A stretch of 64,000 nt of DNA from Leyella lascolaii (GTDB taxonomy: Bacteria; Bacteroidota; Bacteroidia; Bacteroidales; Bacteroidaceae). Both the position numbers and the translations under genes were made by a program. The notes under the pieces were generated by a model. It had not been told where the DNA came from and did no database searches. It saw only the letters and a program-made list of their open reading frames with translations. The stretch spans positions 260,678 through 324,677 of the forward strand of contig NZ_LT556038.1 in assembly GCF_900079775.1 (NCBI RefSeq). The letters run 5' to 3'. Of the stretch, positions 53,869 to 62,860 are shown piece after piece. Positions within the stretch are counted from its first letter, which is position 1. Each line of letters begins with the position of its first letter.

Positions 53869-54645
53869 ATGAAGAAGTATGTTCTTGACCTTCAGGTTTC
53901 TGCCGTAGAGCATCCTAACAGCAAATACACGCTCATCAAGCTCACCGACAAGGAACCGTTGCCGCAGATGTTGCCCGGTCAGTTCGTCGAAGTGAGGGTG
54001 GACGGTTCACCCACAACATTTCTCAGGCGTCCCATTTCCATCAATTATGTGGACAGGGAACGCAATGAGATGTGGCTTCTCGTAGCCGCCATAGGAGACG
54101 GGACGCGCGCTCTCGCAAGACTGAAAACAGGCGACACGCTCAACTGCGTGCTTCCTTTGGGCAACAGTTTCACCATGCCCGCATCTCAGACGGACAAAGT
54201 GCTGCTTGTGGGAGGAGGCGTAGGAGTGGCTCCGCTGCTCTTTTTCGGACAGCGGCTCAAGGATTCAGGCATAACGCCTACATTCCTTCTCGGTGTGCGT
54301 TCGGCAGCCGACCTACTCGAATACGACATGTTCAGCCAGACAGGACGTGTGCTTGTGACAACCGAAGACGGCTCTTTCGGTGAGAAAGGATTTGTGACCA
54401 ACCACTCCGCTCTTGCCTCTGAGACGTTCGACAGAATAGCCATGTGCGGTCCCAAGCCCATGATGGTGGCAATGGCACGCTATGCCTACAAGAACGGAAT
54501 AGAGTGTGAGGCGTCTCTCGAGAACAAGATGGCGTGCGGTCTGGGAGCATGTCTTTGCTGCGTGGAAAAGACGAGTGAGGGCAATGTGTGTGTATGTAAG
54601 GAAGGTCCGGTTATCAACATCAAGAAATTGTTATGGCAGATTTAA
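53869..54645 (+). CDS. pyrK: Dihydroorotate dehydrogenase B electron-transfer subunit
   Basis: 258 residues. FAD-binding motif [11 protein letters not shown]-binding [19 protein letters not shown], and the C-terminal [2Fe-2S] cluster ligands in [16 protein letters not shown] plus [10 protein letters not shown]. It passes electrons from the PyrD flavin to NAD+ in class 1B enzymes. The stop lies 13 bp inside pyrD (different frame), so the two are coupled. The preceding array-associated promoter is a strong match. Confidence 0.95.
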   Translation: MKKYVLDLQVSAVEHPNSKYTLIKLTDKEPLPQMLPGQFVEVRVDGSPTTFLRRPISINYVDRERNEMWLLVAAIGDGTRALARLKTGDTLNCVLPLGNSFTMPASQTDKVLLVGGGVGVAPLLFFGQRLKDSGITPTFLLGVRSAADLLEYDMFSQTGRVLVTTEDGSFGEKGFVTNHSALASETFDRIAMCGPKPMMVAMARYAYKNGIECEASLENKMACGLGACLCCVEKTSEGNVCVCKEGPVINIKKLLWQI

Positions 54646-55544
54646 GTGTAAGAATAAACAGGCTCAGGCTGAAGAATCCTGTGATGACAGCCTCCGGCAC
54701 GTTCGGTTACGGACTGGAATATGCCGACTTCGTGAGCCTCGACCAGATAGGCGGCATCATCGTAAAAGGCACGACTCTGCAGCCGCGCGAGGGAAACGAC
54801 TATCCCAGAATGGCTGAGACACCGTCGGGAATGCTCAACTGCGTGGGACTGCAGAACAAGGGAGTGGACTACTTCTGCGACCATATCTATCCGCAGATAA
54901 AGGATATCGACACCAACATGATAGTAAACGTGAGCGGCTCCTCACCCGATACCTACGCCGAATGTGCGGCACGCATCGACAGGCTTGACAGGATTCCGGC
55001 TATCGAACTCAACATTTCCTGCCCCAACGTGAAGCAGGGCGGCATGGCATTCGGAACGACATGCGCAGGCGCGGCAAGCGTGGTAAGGGCTGTGAGACAG
55101 CGTTACAACAAGACTCTCATTGTGAAACTGTCGCCCAACGTCACCGACATCGCCGAGATAGCAAAGGCGTGTGAGGCTGAAGGAGCAGACAGTGTGTCGC
55201 TCATCAACACCCTCATGGGAATGGCGATAGACATAGAGAAGCGTCAGCCAATGCTCAGCATAGCCACCGGCGGACTAAGCGGACCGGCGGTGAAACCCAT
55301 AGCCGTGAGAATGGTATGGCAGGTGGCAAAAGCCGTGAAAATACCGGTGATAGGTCTGGGCGGCATATGCAACGCCGCCGACGCGATAGAATTCCTTATG
55401 GCAGGAGCCACAGCCATACAGATAGGAACAGCCAACTTCATCGACCCTACAGTGACGTTGAAGGTGAGAGACGGCATAAACGAATGGCTCGACCGTCACG
55501 GCTGCACATCGGTAAGCGAGATAATAGGCGCGCTCAACGTGTGA
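54633..55544 (+). CDS. pyrD: Dihydroorotate dehydrogenase, class 1B catalytic subunit
   Basis: 303 residues. [53 protein letters not shown] (with the active-site Cys in the SCPN region shared by the family), [10 protein letters not shown], and [20 protein letters not shown] mark the FMN barrel. It oxidises dihydroorotate to orotate in pyrimidine synthesis. Forms the heterotetramer with PyrK. The gene converges on aroC with only 11 bp between stops and no hairpin visible. Confidence 0.95.
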   Translation: MADLSVRINRLRLKNPVMTASGTFGYGLEYADFVSLDQIGGIIVKGTTLQPREGNDYPRMAETPSGMLNCVGLQNKGVDYFCDHIYPQIKDIDTNMIVNVSGSSPDTYAECAARIDRLDRIPAIELNISCPNVKQGGMAFGTTCAGAASVVRAVRQRYNKTLIVKLSPNVTDIAEIAKACEAEGADSVSLINTLMGMAIDIEKRQPMLSIATGGLSGPAVKPIAVRMVWQVAKAVKIPVIGLGGICNAADAIEFLMAGATAIQIGTANFIDPTVTLKVRDGINEWLDRHGCTSVSEIIGALNV

Positions 55545-55555
55545 GCCGCCTTACG

Positions 55556-56635
55556 CTACAGTCTCACCGTCCTGTTCAGCAGGCAGCAGTCGAGTATCAC
55601 CATAGCCGCCATTGCCTCAACCACAGGCACCGCACGCGGCACGACACAGGCGTCGTGGCGTCCGCGGGCAGTCACTTCCACACGTCTGCCGTTGACGTCC
55701 ACCGTGCGCTGCGGCTGCAAGATGGTCGCCACAGGCTTGAAGGCGACACGGAAGAAGATGTCGTTGCCGTTGCTGATGCCTCCCTGTATGCCTCCGCTAT
55801 GGTTGGTGAGGGTCACCACCCTACCGTCCTCACCGATGTCGAACACGTCGTTCTGCTCACTGCCATGACCCGTAACACAGTCGAACCCGTCGCCATACTC
55901 AAAGCCCTTCACGGCGTTTATGCCGAGCATGGCACCTCCAAGCATGGCGTGCAGCTTGCCGAACTCCGGTTCGCCGAGCCCCGGCGGACAGCCTTTTATC
56001 ACACAAGTGATGATGCCACCCACGGTGTCGCCCGCACCCTTCATGCGTCTTATAAGCTCTATCATACGCTCAGCCGCCCCGGCGTCCGGACATCTCACAG
56101 CGTTGTTCTCGGCTCCGGCAAGGTCGTACTTGCGATAGTCGCGGTCGATGGCAATATTGCCCACCTGCGAGGTATATGCCGTAACGCTGATGCCCATCTG
56201 CCGGAGCACGGTCTTGGCAAGTGCTCCTCCTACGCAGCGCGCTATGGTTATGCGCGCCGACGAGCGTCCTCCGCCCCTGTGGTCGCGCACTCCGTATTTC
56301 TCATAATAAGTATAGTCAGCATGCGACGGACGGAACACGTCGCGCAGATTGTCGTAATCGTTGGAGTGCTGGTTGGTGTTGCGCACGATGAAACCGATGG
56401 GAGCGCCGGTAGAGCGACCCTCAAACACGCCGCTTAACAGTTCCACCTCGTCAGGCTCTTTGCGCGCTGTGGTTATGAGGCTCTGTCCCGGACGCCTGCG
56501 CCGCAGCTCGCTGCGGATGAACTCCACGTCTATTTCCACTCCGGCAGGCATGCCGTCCACCACTCCACCAACCGCCTCACCGTGGCTTTCTCCGAAAGAG
56601 GTGAGCCTGAATATGTTGCCGAATGTATTTCCCAT
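55556..56635 (-). CDS. aroC: Chorismate synthase
   Basis: 359 residues from the ATG at 56635 ([20 protein letters not shown]). The frame extends to 56746, but those 37 residues are not part of the family. Signatures are [65 protein letters not shown] and [19 protein letters not shown]. It converts EPSP to chorismate with reduced FMN, so it feeds the pheA operon at 28.3-32.5 kb. It starts 47 bp after the slyD stop on the same strand and probably shares its transcript. Confidence 0.96.
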   Translation of the reverse strand: MGNTFGNIFRLTSFGESHGEAVGGVVDGMPAGVEIDVEFIRSELRRRRPGQSLITTARKEPDEVELLSGVFEGRSTGAPIGFIVRNTNQHSNDYDNLRDVFRPSHADYTYYEKYGVRDHRGGGRSSARITIARCVGGALAKTVLRQMGISVTAYTSQVGNIAIDRDYRKYDLAGAENNAVRCPDAGAAERMIELIRRMKGAGDTVGGIITCVIKGCPPGLGEPEFGKLHAMLGGAMLGINAVKGFEYGDGFDCVTGHGSEQNDVFDIGEDGRVVTLTNHSGGIQGGISNGNDIFFRVAFKPVATILQPQRTVDVNGRRVEVTARGRHDACVVPRAVPVVEAMAAMVILDCCLLNRTVRL

Positions 56636-56682
56636 TTCCTTGTATTGTATATGCCGGCGGGCACAAACTCCGCCTTTAATTC

Positions 56683-57375
56683 TCAATGTCTGTGATGGCA
56701 GCAACCGCCCTCGCCGTCGTGACCATGACCGTGTCCGCCGTGGCAACCGCCATGTCCGTGGTCATGCTCACCGTGACAGCCGCCGTCTCCATGACCGCAG
56801 CACTCATGCCCGCCGTCCTTATCATGGTCGTGACCGCAGCCTCCGCCACAGCCTCCACCGCATCCGCAGCTGCACCCTTCGCCGCTCAGACGGTTCACCA
56901 TGCCCTCTATCTCACGGTTGGTAGCCTCCCTGCTCTCCACAATCTTGCCCTTGAAGTTGAGCTCCATGCCTGCGAGCGGGTGGTTGAGATCCATTGTCAC
57001 CTTGTCGTCGGTAACCTCGAGGACATGTCCGAAGAACCGGTTGCCGTCCTCGTTCTGTAATGGTACGATGGCGTCTTTGTATATATTGTCGTGGTCGAAG
57101 TGCCCGTTTATGCTGAACATGCTTTTGTCCAGATTCAGCACACGTTCCTGCTCAAAGTCGCCGTAAGCCTGTTCCTTCGTCAGAATGAAGTCGAACGCCT
57201 CGCCCTGCTCAAGCCCGTAGACTTGTTTCTCAAACTCGTCGAGCGTTATTCCGAAGCCAGTTATGAACTGGAAAGGCTTTTCCTCGGTAGCTTCCTCCAC
57301 AAGTTCTGTCTTTCCGTCGGCTGTAGCATAGAGCTTATAAGCGACTGCCACATATTTGTTTATTGTCTTGTCCAT
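56683..57375 (-). CDS. slyD: SlyD-like FKBP peptidyl-prolyl isomerase with metal-binding tail
   Basis: 230 residues. The FKBP domain (1-70 and 120-160) encloses an insert-in-flap chaperone domain; motifs include [35 protein letters not shown] and [13 protein letters not shown]. The C-terminal 60 residues are almost only Gly, His, Cys, Asp and Glu, such as [20 protein letters not shown] and [19 protein letters not shown], longer and richer in Cys than in E. coli SlyD. Such tails bind nickel, zinc or copper. It acts as a folding helper and possibly a metal reservoir. It precedes aroC. Confidence 0.9.
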   Translation of the reverse strand: MDKTINKYVAVAYKLYATADGKTELVEEATEEKPFQFITGFGITLDEFEKQVYGLEQGEAFDFILTKEQAYGDFEQERVLNLDKSMFSINGHFDHDNIYKDAIVPLQNEDGNRFFGHVLEVTDDKVTMDLNHPLAGMELNFKGKIVESREATNREIEGMVNRLSGEGCSCGCGGGCGGGCGHDHDKDGGHECCGHGDGGCHGEHDHGHGGCHGGHGHGHDGEGGCCHHRH

Positions 57376-57439
57376 TTGTCTGTATTGAATTTTGATTATA
57401 GGCGCAAAGATAATAATTTTAATTCATTCCGCATGTCCG

Positions 57440-57830
57440 GACGTCATACAATTTATCTTTCAGCAAGTTGTATAATATAGGATGCCGTCCGGCAATGCGA
57501 AAGATGAAAAACAGAGTTTTCAATATTACACACCGCACTCGCCTTTCACCTATATTTGAATAATATAGGAGGCGGCTCGGCAATGCGTGAGATGAAAAAC
57601 AGAGTTTTCCATCTTTCGCACTGCACTCGCCTTTCACTATATTTGAAATAATATAGGAGGCGGCTCGGCAATGCGTGAGATGAAAAACAGGGTTTTCAAT
57701 CTTTCGCACTGCACTCGCCTTTCACTATATTTGAAATAATATAGGAGGCGGCTCGGCAACATCAATCCCGGTAAAACGTTGTTTTCCCGTCTTGCTGCTG
57801 CACTCGCCTTTCACTATATTTGTATATATA
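57440..57830 (+). repeat. Promoter-bearing 88-bp tandem array upstream of the subtilase
   Basis: ATAGGAGGCGGCTCGGCAAT or its close variants recur with the GG at 57480, 57568, 57656 and 57744, each 88 bp apart. Each unit continues GAGATGAAAAACAGAGTTTT, then CTTTCGCACTGCACTCGCC, then TTTCACTATATTTG. It is the reverse-oriented relative of the 21.7-kb array, with arms that can pair around AAAACAGAGTTTT. Each unit carries TATATTTG, and the last one has the better -33 box. Confidence 0.87.
57792..57822 (+). promoter_or_regulatory. Promoter of the subtilase gene in the last 88-bp unit
   Basis: TTG (57792-57794), 20 bp, TATATTTG (57815-57822), 49 bp before the ATG. In the other units the -33 position reads TTTC. 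Confidence 0.75.
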
Positions 57831-57871
57831 GAATATTTTCTGTTATTTTGTACTTATAAAATCATCATATC

Positions 57872-60076
57872 ATGTTTAAGACAATCTTCATAATGGCGTT
57901 GGCTGTGCTGACATCGATACCGGCGGGAGCCATGGCAGACAATCTTTCGAAAATGTCTCCGCTTGTGAGGCGTCTTGCCTTAGCACACGCGAAAGGCAAG
58001 GCGGCACGGGGCGCGTCAGCCGCACACACCGGAGAGGGAGCCAGCGTATGCGCCTTCGTGCGTGCGGCAGGCAACGCTGACAGTCTGCTTACCGCCAACG
58101 GATGCCGCCTGCTGGCACAGGAGGGCGACATATGCATAGCCGACATACCGCTCGACAGGCTCAACATGCTTGCCGAAGCAAAAGAGGTGAGACGCATAGA
58201 GGCAAACCGGGGCAACACGGTGAGCATGGACTCGATGGCGATACAGCTCAACGCCACGCCCGTGTATGAGGGACGCAACCTGCCGCAGGCTTACACCGGA
58301 CGCGGTGTGGTGACGGGCATACAGGACGTGGGGTTCGACCTGACACACCCCAACTTCTACGACACCGGCGCGGCAGAATACAGAATAAAACGCTTCTGGG
58401 ACCAGCTTGCCACAGGAGACGGCGGCAACGGGATGTATGTAGGCAGGGCATACGAGACGCAGGACGACATTCTCGCCCACTCACACTCGCGCGACGGACT
58501 GAAGCTGCTGCACGGCACGCTCACTGCAGGCATAGCCGCCGGAAGCGGATATGACACAAAATACAGGGGTATGGCATACGAGAGCGACATCTGTCTGGTG
58601 AGCAACGCCGTGACGGACGACCTTGAGTTCATTGCCGAGGATGACCTGTACAAATATACCTACGCCACCGACGCGCTCGGATTCAAATATATCATGGACT
58701 ACGCGGAGTCAACAGGACAGCCGTGCGTGATATCGTTCAGCGAGGGCTCGGGGCAGGACTTCCACGGCGACGACATACTTTACTACGAGATGCTCGGACG
58801 TCTTACGGGTCCGGGACGCATCATCGTGTCGTCGGCAGGCAACACCGGACACGTGCGCAACTACATAAGAAAGCCTGCGGGGAGGGCGTCCGCCGGAGCG
58901 TTCCTGCGCATATGGGGACAGTCTGTGCTGCATTTCACGATGAAGTCGGCAGATGATTTCGGCATACGGGTGGTGATATACGGAAACACGAACGACACCC
59001 TGAGCGTGAACACCGCCGACATCAAGGCGGCTGCCGACTCCACAATGATAATAGAGACAAGCCCGGGCGGACAGAAATACACGCTCGACCTGCTCGCCTA
59101 CACGTCGTGCTACGACAACACGGAGACGGCTTACGACATTTATCTGTCGGGACCTGACCACATAGGAATGGCTGTACCCGTATCGGTGGAGATGACCGGC
59201 ACGGAGGCGGATACCGAATTCTACCGGGGCAACGGAGAGATGTACGACAGCGACAAAAACCCTGCCCTGCGCGACGGGGACAACACACACGGCATAAACT
59301 CCCCCTCGAGCGCGCCCGATGTGATTTGCGCCGGAGCGACATCCTACCGCACCCGATACCTCAACACGAAAGGCGAGCTGCAGACATACGACTGCGGCAC
59401 GGACGGCGAATGGGCGTTCTATTCGTCGGTAGGTCCTACATACGACGGCAGGACAAAGCCCGACGTACTGGCACCGGGCACGAACATACTCACCTCGATG
59501 AGCAGTTTCTACATGGAGAACAATCCTGAAGACGACACGGAGATGGTGGCTGAATCGACATTCAAGGGCAGACGCTACGGATGGATGAGCTGCTCGGGCA
59601 CGTCGATGTCGTCGCCAGCCGTAGCAGGAACAATAGCCCTGTGGCTTCAGGCGCGCCCCGACCTCACGCCGGAGGACGTAATGGGCGTGATAAGACGCAC
59701 GAGCCGCCGGTACGGTGACATGGAGGGCGAGAAGGACAACAGGTACGGATACGGACAGATAGACGCCTACCGGGGACTGCTCGACATACTCGGCATCGAC
59801 GCGATAGAGGGCATATCCACACACAGGGCTGAACTGCTGAGAATAAGTCCGGGCGAAGCCATGACGCTCAACATAGAGACCGACACCCCGCTGGAGCGGC
59901 GGCTGGAGGTGAGCATATACACCACGGACGGACGGCTGGCGGCAAAGACCGTAATGGAACGGGGCGCTACGCGCATGAGCAAGCGCATGGACCTGCCCGG
60001 CAAAGGTGTGTATGTGGTGCAGACAAACGGCGGAGGAAAGGGCACGACAGGCTCGGCACTCGTAAGGATGAGATGA
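57872..60076 (+). CDS. Secreted subtilisin-like (S8) serine peptidase with T9SS-type C-terminus
   Basis: 734 residues, signal peptide MFKTIFIMALAVLTSIPAGAMA. A propeptide-like region follows. The catalytic residues are Asp in GIQDVGFDLTHPNFYD, His in KLLHGTLTAGIAAGS and Ser in GTSMSSPAVAGTIAL. A large insertion of about 200 residues lies between His and Ser. The C-terminal domain (about 650-734) contains VSIYTTDGRLAAKTVM and GVYVVQTNGGGKGTT, consistent with a sorting domain for type IX secretion. It should be an exported or surface protease. The upstream promoter lies in an 88-bp repeat. Confidence 0.9.
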   Translation: MFKTIFIMALAVLTSIPAGAMADNLSKMSPLVRRLALAHAKGKAARGASAAHTGEGASVCAFVRAAGNADSLLTANGCRLLAQEGDICIADIPLDRLNMLAEAKEVRRIEANRGNTVSMDSMAIQLNATPVYEGRNLPQAYTGRGVVTGIQDVGFDLTHPNFYDTGAAEYRIKRFWDQLATGDGGNGMYVGRAYETQDDILAHSHSRDGLKLLHGTLTAGIAAGSGYDTKYRGMAYESDICLVSNAVTDDLEFIAEDDLYKYTYATDALGFKYIMDYAESTGQPCVISFSEGSGQDFHGDDILYYEMLGRLTGPGRIIVSSAGNTGHVRNYIRKPAGRASAGAFLRIWGQSVLHFTMKSADDFGIRVVIYGNTNDTLSVNTADIKAAADSTMIIETSPGGQKYTLDLLAYTSCYDNTETAYDIYLSGPDHIGMAVPVSVEMTGTEADTEFYRGNGEMYDSDKNPALRDGDNTHGINSPSSAPDVICAGATSYRTRYLNTKGELQTYDCGTDGEWAFYSSVGPTYDGRTKPDVLAPGTNILTSMSSFYMENNPEDDTEMVAESTFKGRRYGWMSCSGTSMSSPAVAGTIALWLQARPDLTPEDVMGVIRRTSRRYGDMEGEKDNRYGYGQIDAYRGLLDILGIDAIEGISTHRAELLRISPGEAMTLNIETDTPLERRLEVSIYTTDGRLAAKTVMERGATRMSKRMDLPGKGVYVVQTNGGGKGTTGSALVRMR

Positions 60077-60105
60077 CGGGAGAGGCATGGACATGCTTTC
60101 CTGTC

Positions 60106-60500
60106 TTGACTTTATTTTGACAAAAGAAAATCGCAAAATAGAAAGCGCGGCGGCACGGAAACCGTATAATAACCGCATAAGGATGCGGAAAGACAACAGA
60201 AGAACACCGCCATGACTACCGGAAACGCCGTTCCGCATCGCCGGAAAGCACGTCTTGCATCATAAAAAGGGCTCAATGACATGGCGAAACGGGCTTTTCC
60301 GCATCACAGGAAAGCCCGTATGGCACAGCAGGAAAGCCTTAACGCGACGACAGAAAAGCATAACGCACTGAAAGACAAACGATTAACAAAAAGCCTCAAA
60401 AAGCGCGTATTCGCACCGGATGAGCCTGCGGCATGCTAACAAACGGTTCTCGCGGAGTTGACGTTGTGCTCCTAAGGGTGCATAATGGACGAATGTGCGG
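60106..60500 (+). repeat. Modular 22-bp-period element, copy 4
   Basis: Leader TTGACTTTATTTTGACAAAA (60106-60125) then GAAAATCG: 27 of 28 bases as in copy 1. Units in 22-bp phase start at 60197, 60219, 60241, 60263, 60285, 60307, 60329, 60351 and 60373, for example CGAAACGGGCTTTTCCGC and CAGGAAAGCCTTAACGC. The trailer CCTCAAAAAGCGCGTATTCG, then CACCGG, ends near 60419. Downstream GGAGTTGACG and TGCATAATGG resemble the closing part of copies 1 and 2 but the ARG-box-like palindromes are worn. It lies between the subtilase and rlmN. Confidence 0.78.
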
Positions 60501-60596
60501 AAATGAGGGCGCACGCTACGGCAGCGCGTCACAGTCTCCGCAGGGAGCCGCAGACGGCACGGCAAGGGTACGGCATACCGCATTTATATGTTTTTT

Positions 60597-60628
60597 TTCG
60601 TTTGTTACGCTGATTTTCCTTAACTTTG
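60597..60628 (+). promoter_or_regulatory. Promoter of rlmN
   Basis: TTCG, 20 bp, TAACTTTG (60621-60628), 19 bp before the ATG. Good -7, near-match -33. Confidence 0.65.
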
Positions 60629-60647
60629 CCATCAAAAAACAAACAAA

Positions 60648-61745
60648 ATGGCAGACATCAGAAAACCCTTGCTGGGCATGTCGCTCTACGAGCTGAAGGA
60701 GGTGGCAAAAGCCGCAGGACTGCCGGCATTCGCCGGAGGACAGATGGCAAAATGGATATACACGCAGCACGTCGGCAGCATCGACGACATGACGAACATA
60801 TCGAAAGTCGGACGCGAGAAGCTGAAGGAGGACTACGTCATAGGCTGCATGCCGCATCTGGAAAGGCTGGAATCGAAGGACGGGACAGTGAAATATCTCT
60901 TCCCCACCACCTCCGGAAAGAGCGTGGAGACGGTTTTCATACCCGACAACGACAGGGCGACGCTATGCGTCTCGTCACAGGTGGGATGCAAGATGAACTG
61001 TCTTTTCTGCCAGACAGGCAAACAGGGATTTGAGGGAAACCTGCCCGCGAGCGACATACTGAACCAGATATACTCCCTGCCGGAGCGCGGGAAGCTCACC
61101 AACATAGTGTTCATGGGACAGGGAGAACCGATGGACAACCTCGACAATGTGCTGCGTTCCACAGAGGCGCTCACGGCTTCCTACGGCTACGCATGGAGCC
61201 CCAAGCGCGTCACGGTGAGCAGTGTGGGCGTGAAGACAAAGCTGAGACGCTTTCTCGACGAGAGCGACTGCCACGTGGCTATAAGCATGCACTCGCCCTT
61301 CCACGAACAGCGCATGCAGCTCATGCCTGCCGAACGCGCCATGCCGATAGAGAGCATCGTGGAACTGCTGCGCGGATATGACTTCAGCCACCAGCGTCGG
61401 CTGTCGTTCGAGTACATCATGTTCGGAGGCGTGAACGACTCAATGGAGCACGCGAAGGAGATAATAAGGCTCACGCGCGGACTGAGTTGCAGGGTGAACC
61501 TGATAAGATATCACAAGATACCTGACGTGGAACTGAGAGGATGCGACGAGCGGAAGATGGAGTCGTTCCGCGACTATCTCACCGCGCACGGAGTGTTCAC
61601 CACAATCAGGGCAAGCCGGGGGCAGGACATATTCGCGGCTTGCGGACTGCTGAACACCGCACACGGAAAAGGCACGGACAGGAAGATGACAGGCGGAAAC
61701 GACGGCGGTGGAGACGCGGACAACGGACGGAAGCCTACTGAATGA
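60648..61745 (+). CDS. rlmN: 23S rRNA (adenine-2503-C2)-methyltransferase RlmN
   Basis: 365 residues, radical SAM enzyme. The cluster-binding CxxxCxxC is CKMNCLFCQTGKQGFEGN (about residue 118-130). GQGEPMDN, TVSSVGVKTKLRRFLDES and VAISMHSPFHEQRMQLMP follow. The C-terminal catalytic Cys is in GQDIFAACGLLN. It methylates A2503 of 23S rRNA and A37 of some tRNAs. The last 20 or so residues are a low-complexity Gly/Asp/Lys tail. The pdxA start follows by 28 bp. Confidence 0.95.
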   Translation: MADIRKPLLGMSLYELKEVAKAAGLPAFAGGQMAKWIYTQHVGSIDDMTNISKVGREKLKEDYVIGCMPHLERLESKDGTVKYLFPTTSGKSVETVFIPDNDRATLCVSSQVGCKMNCLFCQTGKQGFEGNLPASDILNQIYSLPERGKLTNIVFMGQGEPMDNLDNVLRSTEALTASYGYAWSPKRVTVSSVGVKTKLRRFLDESDCHVAISMHSPFHEQRMQLMPAERAMPIESIVELLRGYDFSHQRRLSFEYIMFGGVNDSMEHAKEIIRLTRGLSCRVNLIRYHKIPDVELRGCDERKMESFRDYLTAHGVFTTIRASRGQDIFAACGLLNTAHGKGTDRKMTGGNDGGGDADNGRKPTE

Positions 61746-61773
61746 CTCACTTTTTACACACAACTATACATAT

Positions 61774-62859
61774 ATGGAACACAGAAAAATACGCGTTGCC
61801 ATAACGCACGGTGACACTAACGGCATAGGGTATGAACTTATTTTCAAGGCATTCGCCGAGCCTCAGATGTTCGACCTGTGCATTCCGATAATCTACGGCT
61901 CGCCAAAGATAGCCGCATATCACCGGAAGGCTCTCGACATACAGGCTAACTTCAGCATCATAAACAGTGCGGAGGAGGCTTGCGAGGGACGGATAAACAT
62001 GCTGGCTTGCTTCGACGAGGAGGTGAAGGTGGACATGGGGACCGGGACGGAAGACTCGCGCAGGGCTGCCGAAAAGGCTACGGAAAGGGCTCTGGAGGAC
62101 TTCGGCAAAGGACTGTTCGACGTGCTCGTGGCTGGTCCGGAGGGACAGGAGGACGGGTGCTACGCACAACTGAGAGAACGGCTCGCCGCACACTTCGGGC
62201 ATGAGCACACTCCGTTCTGCGTCCTTACAAACGACTCCATGCGCCTGACCACCACAACATCGGGGCTGCCCATAAAGAATGTGGCTGACGGAATAACGGC
62301 AGAGGGACTGGAGAAACTGACGCGCGACTTCTTCACAAGCCTGAAACGCGACTTCAGGATATACAACCCGCGCATAGCCGTACTGGCTCTCAACCCCGGC
62401 ACAGACGGACACGAGGAAAGCGAGGTGATTGCTCCGGTGACCGGAAAACTGTATGACGAGGGTGTGTATGCGTTCGGTCCTTATCAGGCAAACACGTTTT
62501 TCGGCGACGGGATGTACGAGTCGTTCGACGGCGTAGTGGCGATGTATGACGACCAGGGACTCATTCCCTTCAAGACACTTGCCACGGAATGCGGCACATG
62601 CTACGTGGCAGGACTGCCTCTTGTGTGCACAACGACGGCGCACGGGGCACGGCACGACATAGCCGGAACATGGCAGGCGGACGTCAGCCCGTTCAGACAC
62701 GCCATATATGAGGCGGCTGACATACTGCGCAACCGAGCCACTTACGACGAGCCGCCGGCTAATCCTCTGAAGAAGCTTTACCACGAAAAGCGCGACGACA
62801 GCGACAAGGTGCGCTTCGCGGTTTCCAAAAACGAGGAAACGGAAAAGGGCGACAAGTAG
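61774..62859 (+). CDS. pdxA: 4-hydroxythreonine-4-phosphate dehydrogenase PdxA
   Basis: 361 residues from the ATG at 61774 (MEHRKIRVAITHGDTNGIGY); the longer frame from 61708 overlaps rlmN and is rejected. GDTNGIGYELIFKAF, LVAGPEGQEDGCY, ALNPGTDGHEESEVI, GPYQANTFFGDGMYESFDG and YDDQGLIPFKTL are family motifs. The familiar metal-site H of GHTE reads with changes here (GPEGQ), so I keep the assignment at family level. It acts in vitamin B6 synthesis (DXP-dependent route). Followed one base later by a membrane protein gene. Confidence 0.88.
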   Translation: MEHRKIRVAITHGDTNGIGYELIFKAFAEPQMFDLCIPIIYGSPKIAAYHRKALDIQANFSIINSAEEACEGRINMLACFDEEVKVDMGTGTEDSRRAAEKATERALEDFGKGLFDVLVAGPEGQEDGCYAQLRERLAAHFGHEHTPFCVLTNDSMRLTTTTSGLPIKNVADGITAEGLEKLTRDFFTSLKRDFRIYNPRIAVLALNPGTDGHEESEVIAPVTGKLYDEGVYAFGPYQANTFFGDGMYESFDGVVAMYDDQGLIPFKTLATECGTCYVAGLPLVCTTTAHGARHDIAGTWQADVSPFRHAIYEAADILRNRATYDEPPANPLKKLYHEKRDDSDKVRFAVSKNEETEKGDK

Positions 62860-62860
62860 G

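Noticed and set aside
58709..60238. 509-codon minus-strand frame opposite the subtilase
   Set aside because: Antisense shadow of a gene with intact Asp-His-Ser motifs.
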